A program made the translations under genes and the position numbers. A stretch of DNA of 14,873 bases, from positions 1-14,873 of the forward strand of contig DASQEZ010000187.1 of the NCBI GenBank assembly GCA_035633415.1. Reading direction: 5' to 3'. The notes beneath the pieces were generated by a model. The model saw only the letters and a program-made list of their open reading frames with translations. It had not been told where the DNA came from and did no database searches. The stretch comes from Fodinibacter sp035633415. GTDB lineage: Bacteria; Actinomycetota; Actinomycetes; Actinomycetales; Dermatophilaceae. Each line of letters begins with the position of its first letter. Position 1 is the stretch's first letter. Below, in pieces: positions 1 to 5,633 of this stretch.

Positions 1-219
1 CACTCGCATGGCAGGATTTCCCGAAGGGATGCCGCGACACGCCCACCGCCTCTTTGCCTCACCTCCCGGGCCCACCTAGCGTCGTCCCATCGAACCGGAA
101 CCACACCATTACTGTCAACTGTACGTTGAGGGTTCCGGCACAGCAGCACTGCAGATCCCACCCGACGTCGTCCGCCGTGCTCGCACCGGACGGACAGAAA
201 TCCAGCGGAAGGCCGCATC
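1..219. other. Non-coding region upstream of ftsZ
   Basis: I read all three forward frames and found no peptide resembling the end of FtsQ or any other dcw protein, so the upstream gene probably ends before the window. The stretch holds a weak imperfect hairpin at 10-33 (TCCC-GAA-GGGA core flanked by GGCA/TGCC, with a 5-nt bulge). This could be the tail of an upstream terminator, but it is too weak to call one. An inverted repeat and two TAnnnT hexamers lie at 110-129, and the ftsZ ribosome-binding site is at 207-212. The reading frames open across this region are GC-driven and carry no recognisable protein. Confidence 0.6.
110..129 (+). promoter_or_regulatory. Putative ftsZ promoter/operator with inverted repeat
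   Basis: TCAAC (115-119) and GTTGA (125-129) form a perfect 5-bp inverted repeat around TGTAC. Two hexamers fit the actinobacterial TAnnnT -10 pattern: TACTGT at 110-115 and TACGTT at 122-127. No clear TTGACA-like -35 lies 16-18 nt upstream of either. This A/T-richer patch about 90-110 nt before ftsZ is the most promoter-like spot in the leader. Whether the symmetry binds a regulator or is part of the promoter cannot be told from sequence. Confidence 0.35.
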
Positions 220-1425
220 GTGGCAGCACCCCAGAACTACCTCGCCGTCATCAAGGTCGTCGGCATCGGCGGCGGCGGTGTCAACGCCATCAACCGGATG
301 ATCGAGGTCGGCCTCAAGGGGGTCGAGTTCATCGCGGTCAACACCGACGCCCAGGCACTGCTGATGAGCGACGCCGACGTCAAGCTCGACGTCGGCCGCG
401 AGCTCACCCGCGGGCTCGGCGCCGGCGCCGACCCCGAGGTCGGCAAGCGGGCCGCCGAGGACCACGCCGAGGAGATCGAGGAGGTCCTCAAGGGGGCCGA
501 CATGGTCTTCGTCACCGCGGGCGAGGGCGGTGGCACCGGCACCGGCGGCGCCCCGGTCGTCGCACGCATCGCCAAGGGCCTGGGCGCCCTGACCATCGGT
601 GTGGTGACGCGGCCGTTCACCTTCGAGGGTCGGCGGCGCGCGAACCAGGCCGAGACCGGCATCGCGCAGCTGCGCGAGGAGGTCGACACCCTCATCGTGA
701 TCCCGAACGACCGGCTGCTGTCGATCAGCGACCGCGGCGTCTCGATGCTCGACGCCTTCCGCAGTGCCGACCAGGTGCTGCTCTCGGGTGTCCAGGGGAT
801 CACCGACCTGATCACCACGCCGGGCCTGATCAACCTCGACTTCGCCGACGTCAAGTCGGTCATGTCCGGAGCCGGGTCCGCGCTGATGGGCATCGGCTCC
901 GCCCGCGGCGAGGACCGCGCGGTGCAGGCGGCCGAGCTCGCCATCTCCAGCCCGCTGCTCGAGGCGAGCATCGACGGCGCCCACGGCGTGCTGCTCTCCA
1001 TCCAGGGCGGAAGCGACCTCGGCCTGTTCGAGATCAACGAGGCGGCCCGCCTGGTCCAGGAAGCGGCCCACCCCGAGGCCAACATCATCTTCGGTGCGGT
1101 CATCGACGACGCGCTCGGTGACGAGGTGCGGGTCACCGTCATCGCCGCCGGGTTCGACGGCGGGGCACCGCAGCACCGGGCCGACAACCGGGCGCTCGGC
1201 ACCATCCAGGGCCGGTCCACGCCGGCCCCGGCGCCGGCCGCCGCCGTCACCGCCCCGGCGCCGGCCGAGCGGCCCGCGCCGGTCGTCGCCGACGACGACG
1301 CCGTCGTGACCACCGAGCACCACGGCAACCCGGTCGAGCCGGTGCGGGCGCAGCAGCCCGCCCCGCCGCGCACGGTGACCTTCGACGAGAACGACGACCT
1401 CGACGTGCCGGACTTCCTCAAGTAG
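220..1425 (+). CDS. ftsZ: Cell division protein FtsZ
   Basis: Tubulin-like GTPase that polymerises at mid-cell into the Z-ring and recruits the divisome; cytoplasmic, 401 aa, a normal length. The N-terminal GTPase domain shows a glycine loop (GIGGGGVNAI, about residues 15-24) and the tubulin signature GGGTGTG at 103-109. The T7 loop NLDFAD at 205-210 holds the aspartates that complete the neighbouring subunit's GTPase site. A variable Pro/Ala-rich linker (about 325-385) leads to the conserved tail DDLDVPDFLK, the peptide that binds partners such as SepF, encoded downstream. The GTG start at 220 is chosen because GGAAGG (207-212) lies 7 nt before it and the protein begins as actinobacterial FtsZs do (MAAPQNYLAVIKVVG). 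A hairpin terminator follows 16 nt after the stop, so ftsZ looks separable from the downstream genes. Confidence 0.98.
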   Translation: MAAPQNYLAVIKVVGIGGGGVNAINRMIEVGLKGVEFIAVNTDAQALLMSDADVKLDVGRELTRGLGAGADPEVGKRAAEDHAEEIEEVLKGADMVFVTAGEGGGTGTGGAPVVARIAKGLGALTIGVVTRPFTFEGRRRANQAETGIAQLREEVDTLIVIPNDRLLSISDRGVSMLDAFRSADQVLLSGVQGITDLITTPGLINLDFADVKSVMSGAGSALMGIGSARGEDRAVQAAELAISSPLLEASIDGAHGVLLSIQGGSDLGLFEINEAARLVQEAAHPEANIIFGAVIDDALGDEVRVTVIAAGFDGGAPQHRADNRALGTIQGRSTPAPAPAAAVTAPAPAERPAPVVADDDAVVTTEHHGNPVEPVRAQQPAPPRTVTFDENDDLDVPDFLK

Positions 1426-1441
1426 CCCACGACGCGCAGCA

Positions 1442-1470
1442 GGGGCGGGCCGGTTCATCCGGCCCGCCCC
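1442..1470 (+). terminator. Hairpin terminator after ftsZ
   Basis: A perfect 12-bp G/C stem (GGGGCGGGCCGG at 1442-1453, complement at 1459-1470) closes a 5-nt TTCAT loop, 16 nt after the ftsZ stop. There is no T-tract, which is common for actinobacterial terminators. Partial read-through into pgeF remains possible. Confidence 0.75.
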
Positions 1471-1479
1471 GTCCGCGTC

Positions 1480-1491
1480 TACGGTGGGGGT
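1480..1491 (+). promoter_or_regulatory. Putative leaderless promoter of pgeF
   Basis: TACGGT (1480-1485) matches the actinobacterial -10 pattern TAnnnT and ends 6 nt before the GTG at 1492, so transcription would start at or next to the start codon. The run GGTGGGGG abuts the GTG too closely to be a normal ribosome-binding site, which also favours a leaderless mRNA. A -35 at 17-bp spacing would fall at 1457-1462, inside the ftsZ terminator, and shows no consensus. Confidence 0.5.
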
Positions 1492-2199
1492 GTGTTCGCC
1501 TGGGATGAGGACCGGTCCGGTGTCGTCCGGGCCGTCACCGACCGCTCGGCCGGAGTGAGCACGGGCCGGTACGCCGGCCTCAACCTCGGTGCCCACGTCG
1601 ACGACAGCCCCGATGCCGTCGCGGCGAACCGGCGGCTGCTCACCGAACGCCTCGGCCGGCCGGTCGTCTACATGGACCAGTGCCACGGGGCCGAGGTCGT
1701 GGTCGTCGACGGCGTGCCCGACGCGCCGCCGAGCTGCGACGCCGTCGTGACCCGGTCGACCGAGGTGGCCCTGGCCGTGCTCGTCGCCGACTGCGTGCCG
1801 GTGCTCCTCTCGGGCAGCGGCGGCGTCGTGGGGGCGGTGCACGCCGGCCGGCCGGGCCTCGTCGCGGGCGTGGTGCCGCGCGTCCTCGAGGCGATGCGCG
1901 AGCTCGGGGCGGGCGAGGTCGACGCCGTCGTCGGGCCCTCGGTCTGCGGGCGCTGCTACGAGGTCCCCGACGAGATGCGAGCCGCAGCCGCTCGCGTGCA
2001 GCCGGTGAGTGCGACGGTGTCGTGGACCGGCACCGCGGCCATCGACGTCGCGGCCGGAGTCGTGGCGCAGCTGCGCGACGGTGGGGTCGAGGTGCGCTGG
2101 GTGCCCGGCTGCACGCGAGAGCGCGACGACCTCTACTCCTACCGCCGCGACGGGGCGACCGGTCGGTTCGCGGGCGTCGTCGCGCGGGGAACCCGATGA
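1492..2199 (+). CDS. pgeF: Peptidoglycan editing factor PgeF (YfiH / DUF152 family)
   Basis: Zinc-dependent cytoplasmic enzyme of the YfiH family. In E. coli it removes wrongly incorporated L-serine from the first stem position of UDP-MurNAc precursors. Older labels are laccase-domain or polyphenol oxidase, and some homologues show purine nucleoside activity. The protein is 235 aa, usual for the family. Likely metal ligands are H65 (in QCHGAEV), C101 (in ADCVPVL) and H117 (in VHAGRPG), spaced almost as in E. coli YfiH. The family block GPSVCGRCYEVP follows. Two places depart from common forms: CHG instead of VHG, and HAGRPG instead of HAGWRG. The GTG start gives MFAWDEDRSGV and is preceded by a -10-like box rather than a Shine-Dalgarno site. 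The stop overlaps the next gene's ATG (ATGA), as expected for a translationally coupled pair. The family is often found directly after ftsZ in actinobacteria. Confidence 0.93.
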   Translation: MFAWDEDRSGVVRAVTDRSAGVSTGRYAGLNLGAHVDDSPDAVAANRRLLTERLGRPVVYMDQCHGAEVVVVDGVPDAPPSCDAVVTRSTEVALAVLVADCVPVLLSGSGGVVGAVHAGRPGLVAGVVPRVLEAMRELGAGEVDAVVGPSVCGRCYEVPDEMRAAAARVQPVSATVSWTGTAAIDVAAGVVAQLRDGGVEVRWVPGCTRERDDLYSYRRDGATGRFAGVVARGTR

Positions 2200-2927
2200 C
2201 CGCTGCAGGCGACGGAGGCGCCGGCCCGGCTGCGGCACTGCGGCGTGCCGAGCTCGCAGCCCGGCTCGAGGAGGTGCACGCCCGGATCGGCGCGGCGATG
2301 GAGGGGGCGGGCCGCACCGACGAGCCCGACCTGGTCGTCGTCACCAAGTTCTTCCCGGCGTCCGACGTCGACCTGCTCGCCGAGCTCGGGGTCAGCGCGA
2401 TCGGCGAGAACCGCGACCAGGAGGCCTCGGCCAAGTGCGCCGAGCTCGCCCACCGCGACCGGCTCACGGTCCACTTCATCGGGCAGCTGCAGAGCAACAA
2501 GGCCGGTTCGGTGGCCGCGTACGCCGACGTCGTGCAGTCGGTCGACCGGGCCAAGGTGCTCCGGGCGCTCGACCGCGGTGCGCAGCAGGCCGGTCGACGG
2601 CTCGACATCACGGTGCAGGTCGCCCTCGACGAGGCCGAGGGCCGCGGCGGGGTGGCGCCACGCGACGCCCGCGGACTCGCCGACCAGGTCGCCGGCTGCG
2701 AGTTCCTGACCCTGCGCGGGGTGATGGCCGTCGCCCCGCTCGGGGGCGAGCCGCGCGCCGCGTTCGCCCGGCTGCGCGAGGTCGCGGACGGCATCCGCGG
2801 CGACCACCCGCAGGCCACCTGGATCTCCGCGGGGATGAGTGGGGACCTCGAGGACGCTGTGGCAGAGGGAGCGACACACCTGCGTGTCGGGTCGGCAATC
2901 CTCGGTTCTCGGGAGTCACACCGGTAA
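2196..2927 (+). CDS. yggS: YggS/PLPBP family pyridoxal phosphate homeostasis protein
   Basis: Alanine-racemase-fold protein that binds pyridoxal 5'-phosphate but has no known catalytic activity; homologues (YggS, PROSC/PLPHP) buffer free PLP and affect amino-acid pools. The 243-aa length is normal. The PLP-binding lysine is K51 in VVVTKFFP. Other family blocks are IGENRDQEA, HFIGQLQSNKAG, the ISAGMSGDL phosphate-binding segment and the terminal HLRVGSAILG. The ATG at 2196 is chosen because it overlaps the pgeF stop as ATGA, has GGGGA (2186-2190) 5 nt before it, and gives a family-like N-terminus with a short Ala/Gly-rich lead. A longer open frame extends into pgeF but has no recognisable content. 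sepF follows 57 nt after the stop, and the yggS-sepF neighbourhood is conserved in Gram-positives. Confidence 0.95.
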   Translation: MTAAGDGGAGPAAALRRAELAARLEEVHARIGAAMEGAGRTDEPDLVVVTKFFPASDVDLLAELGVSAIGENRDQEASAKCAELAHRDRLTVHFIGQLQSNKAGSVAAYADVVQSVDRAKVLRALDRGAQQAGRRLDITVQVALDEAEGRGGVAPRDARGLADQVAGCEFLTLRGVMAVAPLGGEPRAAFARLREVADGIRGDHPQATWISAGMSGDLEDAVAEGATHLRVGSAILGSRESHR

Positions 2928-2930
2928 CTT
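2925..2930 (+). promoter_or_regulatory. Possible sepF promoter -10 box
   Basis: TAACTT overlaps the yggS stop codon (TAA at 2925-2927) and fits TAnnnT. It would give a leader of about 50 nt containing the sepF ribosome-binding site AGGAG at 2974-2978. I see no convincing -35, so this is a weak candidate; transcription from the pgeF promoter may be enough. Confidence 0.28.
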
Positions 2931-2984
2931 CAATCACGACGCACGGCGCCGAACGGGCGGGGCCGACGACCTCAGGAGCACTCA

Positions 2985-3461
2985 ATGGCAGGCGCGCTGC
3001 GCAAGACGATGGTCTACCTCGGCCTCGCCGAGGACCAGGGTCGCTACGACGACGAGTACTACGAGGGCTACGACGAGCACGCCGAGCACGTGGACGAGCC
3101 GGAGCACCGCGGTGCCGAGGTCACCCACCTGCCGACGCGGCAGTCCGTGGCGCAGGTCGTGCGGTCGCCGGAGGCCGTCGGGATCTCGCGGATCACGACG
3201 ATCCACCCACGCACCTACAACGAGGCCAAGGTCATCGGCGAGAACTTCCGCGACGCCATCCCGGTGATCATGAACCTCACCGACATGAGCGACGCCGATG
3301 CCAAGCGCCTCGTCGACTTCGCCGCCGGCCTGGTCTTCGGCCTGCGCGGCTCGATCGAGCGGGTCACCAGCAAGGTGTTCCTCCTGTCGCCGGAGACGGT
3401 GGAGGTCAACGCGGAGGAGGGCCCGGCCATCGCCGGCCGCGGCGTGTTCAACCAGAGCTGA
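2985..3461 (+). CDS. sepF: Cell division protein SepF
   Basis: Membrane-anchoring partner of FtsZ, and the main positive Z-ring tether in actinobacteria that lack FtsA. The 158-aa length is typical. The first 14 residues (MAGALRKTMVYLGL) resemble the amphipathic membrane-binding helix of the family. An acidic, Tyr/Glu/His-rich linker (about 17-45) follows. The C-terminal SepF core (about 65-145) contains ITTIHPRTYNEAKVIGENFR and a hydrophobic dimer and FtsZ-binding region (PVIMNLTDMSDADAKRLVDF). The core ends in VFLLSPETVEV, and a short tail closes the protein. The ATG has AGGAG (2974-2978) six nt upstream. The gene lies between yggS and yggT, the standard dcw arrangement. Confidence 0.96.
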   Translation: MAGALRKTMVYLGLAEDQGRYDDEYYEGYDEHAEHVDEPEHRGAEVTHLPTRQSVAQVVRSPEAVGISRITTIHPRTYNEAKVIGENFRDAIPVIMNLTDMSDADAKRLVDFAAGLVFGLRGSIERVTSKVFLLSPETVEVNAEEGPAIAGRGVFNQS

Positions 3462-3462
3462 C

Positions 3463-3479
3463 GACCCGCCTGTCGGGTC
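3463..3479 (+). terminator. Weak hairpin after sepF
   Basis: GACCCG (3463-3468) and CGGGTC (3474-3479) pair around the loop CCTGT just after the sepF stop; some further pairing with mismatches extends outward. There is no T-tract. It could reduce or stabilise the transcript between sepF and yggT, but is too short to call a firm terminator. Confidence 0.35.
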
Positions 3480-3508
3480 ATCCAGCCGCGTCGGTCACAC
3501 TTCCTGCC

Positions 3509-3784
3509 ATGAATGCCGTGCTCGCGGTCCTGCGCTTCGTCGTCTTCCTGTACTTCCTCGTGCTCATCGGACGTGTCGTCTTCGACTGGATCCGCATGTT
3601 CGCGCGGGAGTGGAGGCCCACCGGGATCGTGCTGGTGGTGGCGGAGCCCGTCTACACGCTCACCGAGCCCCCGCTGCGGGCCCTGCGCAAGGTCATCCCC
3701 CCGCTGCGGCTGGGTGGGGCGTCGATCGACCTGTCGTTCATGGTGCTCTTCTTCGCCGTCTACCTGCTCCTCATCCTGCTCTGA
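3509..3784 (+). CDS. YggT family small membrane protein
   Basis: Small integral membrane protein of the YggT/YlmG family, 91 aa. The family sits near sepF and divIVA in Gram-positives and has been linked to septum positioning, with a YlmG homologue acting in plastids; the molecular activity is unknown. Two hydrophobic segments are visible: about residues 3-25 and about 72-91. They are separated by a basic, proline-containing loop with the family block EPVYTLTEPPLRALRKVIPP. The first charged stretch after TM1 is DWIRMFAREW. The ATG at 3509 has no Shine-Dalgarno site. CACACT (3496-3501) lies 7 nt before it and faintly resembles a -10 box, so the mRNA may be leaderless, or translation may depend on upstream transcription through sepF. 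Confidence 0.92.
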   Translation: MNAVLAVLRFVVFLYFLVLIGRVVFDWIRMFAREWRPTGIVLVVAEPVYTLTEPPLRALRKVIPPLRLGGASIDLSFMVLFFAVYLLLILL

Positions 3785-3873
3785 ACCCGGCTGTGCGAGA
3801 ACGGGTGTCGGCCCTGCGGGCGGTGCGGGGCACCGGCTCCGACCGAGCCCTGGTGGCCCACGTGACGCAACAC

Positions 3874-3904
3874 CTGTCACGGCAGCCCCGGCATCGCGTA
3901 CGCT
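3874..3904 (+). promoter_or_regulatory. Putative divIVA promoter
   Basis: CTGTCA (3874-3879) and TACGCT (3899-3904) resemble -35 and -10 elements with a longish 19-bp spacer. Transcription would begin near 3911, giving a leader of roughly 87 nt. The gap from the yggT stop to divIVA (213 nt) has no convincing gene, which fits an independently promoted divIVA. Confidence 0.42.
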
Positions 3905-3928
3905 GACAAGACCGGACCCCCTGCCGGA

Positions 3929-3946
3929 CCCGCGCGCCCGCGCGGG
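3929..3946 (+). other. G/C-rich hairpin in the divIVA leader
   Basis: CCCGCGCG (3929-3936) and CGCGCGGG (3939-3946) are perfectly complementary, giving an 8-bp palindromic stem (realistically 7 bp with a 4-nt loop). It lies about 50 nt upstream of the divIVA start, just downstream of the putative promoter. It could act in the 5' leader or be a DNA-level palindrome; no known riboswitch architecture is visible. Confidence 0.4.
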
Positions 3947-3997
3947 CGTCGGGGGCACCGGCGATCGTGACCCGTCGGCCACTTCCAGGAGTTGAAC

Positions 3998-5464
3998 ATG
4001 GCTCTCACGCCCGAGGACGTCCTCAACAAGACGTTCACCCAGACCCAGTTCCGTCGGGGGTACGACGAGCGGGAGGTCGACGACTTCCTGGACGACATCG
4101 TCGCCGAGATGCGTCGGATGTCCAAGGAGTCCGACGACCTGCGCGGTGACCTCAACCTCTGCCGCGAGGGCAAGGGCATGGCGCCGGTGGTCAGCAAGGC
4201 CGAGCCGGACACCTCGGTCCGCGACCTCGACGACCTGCGGTCCAAGAACGCCACCCTCGCCGCCCGGGTCGCCGAGCTCGAGGGCACCCGCAGCGACCTC
4301 ACGACCAAGGTCTCCGAGCTCGAGGGCACCCGCAGCGAGCTGACCGCCCGGCTGGGCGAGTTCGAGGGCAAGCACGGCGACATCGAGGGTCGCAACGCCG
4401 AGCTCCAGGGCAAGATCGGCCAGCTCGAGCACCGCAACGCCGAGCTCGACACCCTGGCCCAGGAGGCCGTGGGCAAGGCCGAGGAGGCCGAGGCCCGCCT
4501 CGTCGAGCTGCAGAACCGCAACTCCGAGCTGGACAAGCGGCTCGCCGAGAGCGAGCAGCGGGTCAGCCAGCTCGAGGCCCGCGTGCGCGAGTCCGACAAC
4601 CAGCTGGGCGACACCCGTGGCGAGCTCGCCACGCTGCAGGCCCAGCGCGAGCAGGAGGAGGCCGCCCGGGCATCCGCCCAGGACCAGGCCGGTGCCGACA
4701 CCGACGAGCAGGTCGCCGTGCTGCAGGCCCGCCTCGCCGAGACCGAGCGTGACGCCCAGGAGCGCATCGGCGCCGCGGAGAAGCGTGCCGAGGAGGCGCA
4801 GCGCGAGGCTGCCCAGCGCCAAGCCGACGCCGACGCAGGTGCGCCCGGTGCCGCCGCGCTCGCCGGAGCCGGTGGTGGCGCCAGCGCCGCCGGTGTCATC
4901 GCCCTCGCCCAGCGCCTGCACGACGAGCACGTCGCCGCCGGTGAGTCCCGTCGCGACGAGCTGGTGGCCGAGGGGCAGCGTCGCCACGACGAGCTGATCG
5001 ACACCGCGCAGACGCGTCATGACGAGCTGATCAGCACGGCGCAGGCGCAGCACGAGGAGCTGGTGACGACGGGCACGGCCCAGCGTGACCAGATGCTGTC
5101 CGAGGCGACGAGCCAGCGCGACGAGATGCTGGGCACGGCCACGAGCCAGCGCGACGAGATGCTGACCACGGCCACGAGCCAGCGCGACGAGATGCTGACC
5201 GAGGCGCGCGAGCGCTCGACCGGCATGGTCGCCGAGGCGCAGCAGAAGAAGGCGTCGATCCTCGAGGAGCTCGGCCGCGAGCGCGGCCTGCTCGAGCGCA
5301 AGATCGAGGAGCTGCGCGGATTCGAGCGGGACTACCGTTCGCGTCTGCACACCTACATCCAGGGCCAGCTGGCCGAGCTCAAGAACACCGCCGTCGACGG
5401 CGATGCCGCGAGCGAGGAGCAGGGCGAGGCGGCCGCCGAGCCGCAGCCCGAGCGCCAGGGCTGA
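3998..5464 (+). CDS. divIVA: DivIVA / Wag31 family polar growth and septum protein, repeat-expanded
   Basis: Cytoplasmic coiled-coil protein that self-assembles at negatively curved membrane (poles, septa) and organises cell-wall growth in actinobacteria. The N-terminal DivIVA domain (about 1-45) is clear: ALTPEDVLNKTF, then FRRGYDEREVDDFLDDI. The rest is almost all predicted helix. Residues 91-202 form eight 14-residue units, the best of type VSELEGTRSELTAR. An Ala/Gly-rich hinge lies at about 282-302. Residues 317-404 are eight exact-length 11-residue units (type SQRDEMLTTAT). A conserved-looking segment (KKASILEELGRERGLLERKIEELRGFERDYRSRL, split here: KKASILEELGRERG then LLERKIEELRGFERDYR) and an acidic tail close it. 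At 488 aa it is far longer than the roughly 260 aa of mycobacterial Wag31. The ATG at 3998 has AGGAG (3987-3991) six nt before it; a TTG at 3992 is less likely. A strong terminator follows. Confidence 0.95.
   Translation: MALTPEDVLNKTFTQTQFRRGYDEREVDDFLDDIVAEMRRMSKESDDLRGDLNLCREGKGMAPVVSKAEPDTSVRDLDDLRSKNATLAARVAELEGTRSDLTTKVSELEGTRSELTARLGEFEGKHGDIEGRNAELQGKIGQLEHRNAELDTLAQEAVGKAEEAEARLVELQNRNSELDKRLAESEQRVSQLEARVRESDNQLGDTRGELATLQAQREQEEAARASAQDQAGADTDEQVAVLQARLAETERDAQERIGAAEKRAEEAQREAAQRQADADAGAPGAAALAGAGGGASAAGVIALAQRLHDEHVAAGESRRDELVAEGQRRHDELIDTAQTRHDELISTAQAQHEELVTTGTAQRDQMLSEATSQRDEMLGTATSQRDEMLTTATSQRDEMLTEARERSTGMVAEAQQKKASILEELGRERGLLERKIEELRGFERDYRSRLHTYIQGQLAELKNTAVDGDAASEEQGEAAAEPQPERQG
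4268..4603 (+). repeat. 14-residue (double-heptad) repeat array in divIVA
   Basis: Starting at V91, the protein can be laid out in eight 14-residue (42-nt) units to residue 202. Units 1 and 2 are close copies (VAELEGTRSDLTTK, VSELEGTRSELTAR). Units 3 to 5 diverge (LGEFEGKHGDIEGR, NAELQGKIGQLEHR, NAELDTLAQEAVGK). Units 6 to 8 are the most divergent. Hydrophobic residues recur in coiled-coil spacing. This indicates growth of the coiled coil by duplication of double heptads. Confidence 0.7.
4946..5209 (+). repeat. 11-residue (hendecad) tandem repeat array in divIVA
   Basis: Eight consecutive 33-nt units encode residues 317-404 without a gap. They run SRRDELVAEGQ, RRHDELIDTAQ, TRHDELISTAQ, AQHEELVTTGT, AQRDQMLSEAT, SQRDEMLGTAT, SQRDEMLTTAT and SQRDEMLTEAR. 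The last three units (from 5111, 5144 and 5177) are nearly identical in DNA for their first 21 nt, so copy number may vary by slippage or recombination. An 11-residue period is typical of right-handed or straight coiled coils, unlike the heptads earlier in the protein. Confidence 0.9.
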
Positions 5465-5479
5465 CCTCCGCAGCGACGC

Positions 5480-5506
5480 AAGGGCCCGGCCGTGCGCCGG
5501 GCCCTT
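5480..5506 (+). terminator. Strong hairpin terminator after divIVA
   Basis: A perfect 11-bp stem (AAGGGCCCGGC at 5480-5490, complement at 5496-5506) closes a CGTGC loop 15 nt after the divIVA stop. Flanking GACG and CGTC can extend the stem across one bulged C. It separates divIVA from the traR/dksA-like transcription unit. Confidence 0.85.
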
Positions 5507-5552
5507 CGTCGTACCCGGCGGGAACGACCGGGTCACACCCTGCGTTTCGGCG

Positions 5553-5581
5553 TTGAGGCACGGGGGTGCAGGCCGTATCCT
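5553..5581 (+). promoter_or_regulatory. Putative sigma-A-type promoter of the traR/dksA-lspA-rluD unit
   Basis: TTGAGG (5553-5558) and TATCCT (5576-5581) are separated by exactly 17 bp, the best -35/-10 pair in the window. Transcription would start near 5588, about 46 nt before the ATG at 5634. It lies between the divIVA terminator and the next gene. Confidence 0.65.
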
Positions 5582-5633
5582 CGGCGCACCGGTCGGCCGA
5601 TGGGGTCCACCGCACACCCGGAAGCGAGTTCAC

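Noticed and set aside
115..2238. A 707-codon minus-strand open frame opposite ftsZ and pgeF
   Set aside because: Composition-driven shadow of two clear + strand genes, crossing a terminator and a promoter.
3792..3905. Small GTG-started frame of 37 codons between yggT and divIVA
   Set aside because: No ribosome site, Arg-rich shadow composition, and it runs into the putative divIVA promoter.
3215..5617. An 800-codon minus-strand open frame opposite divIVA, sepF and yggT
   Set aside because: Its leucine-rich, repetitive look simply mirrors the repeats of divIVA; no start signal or domain.
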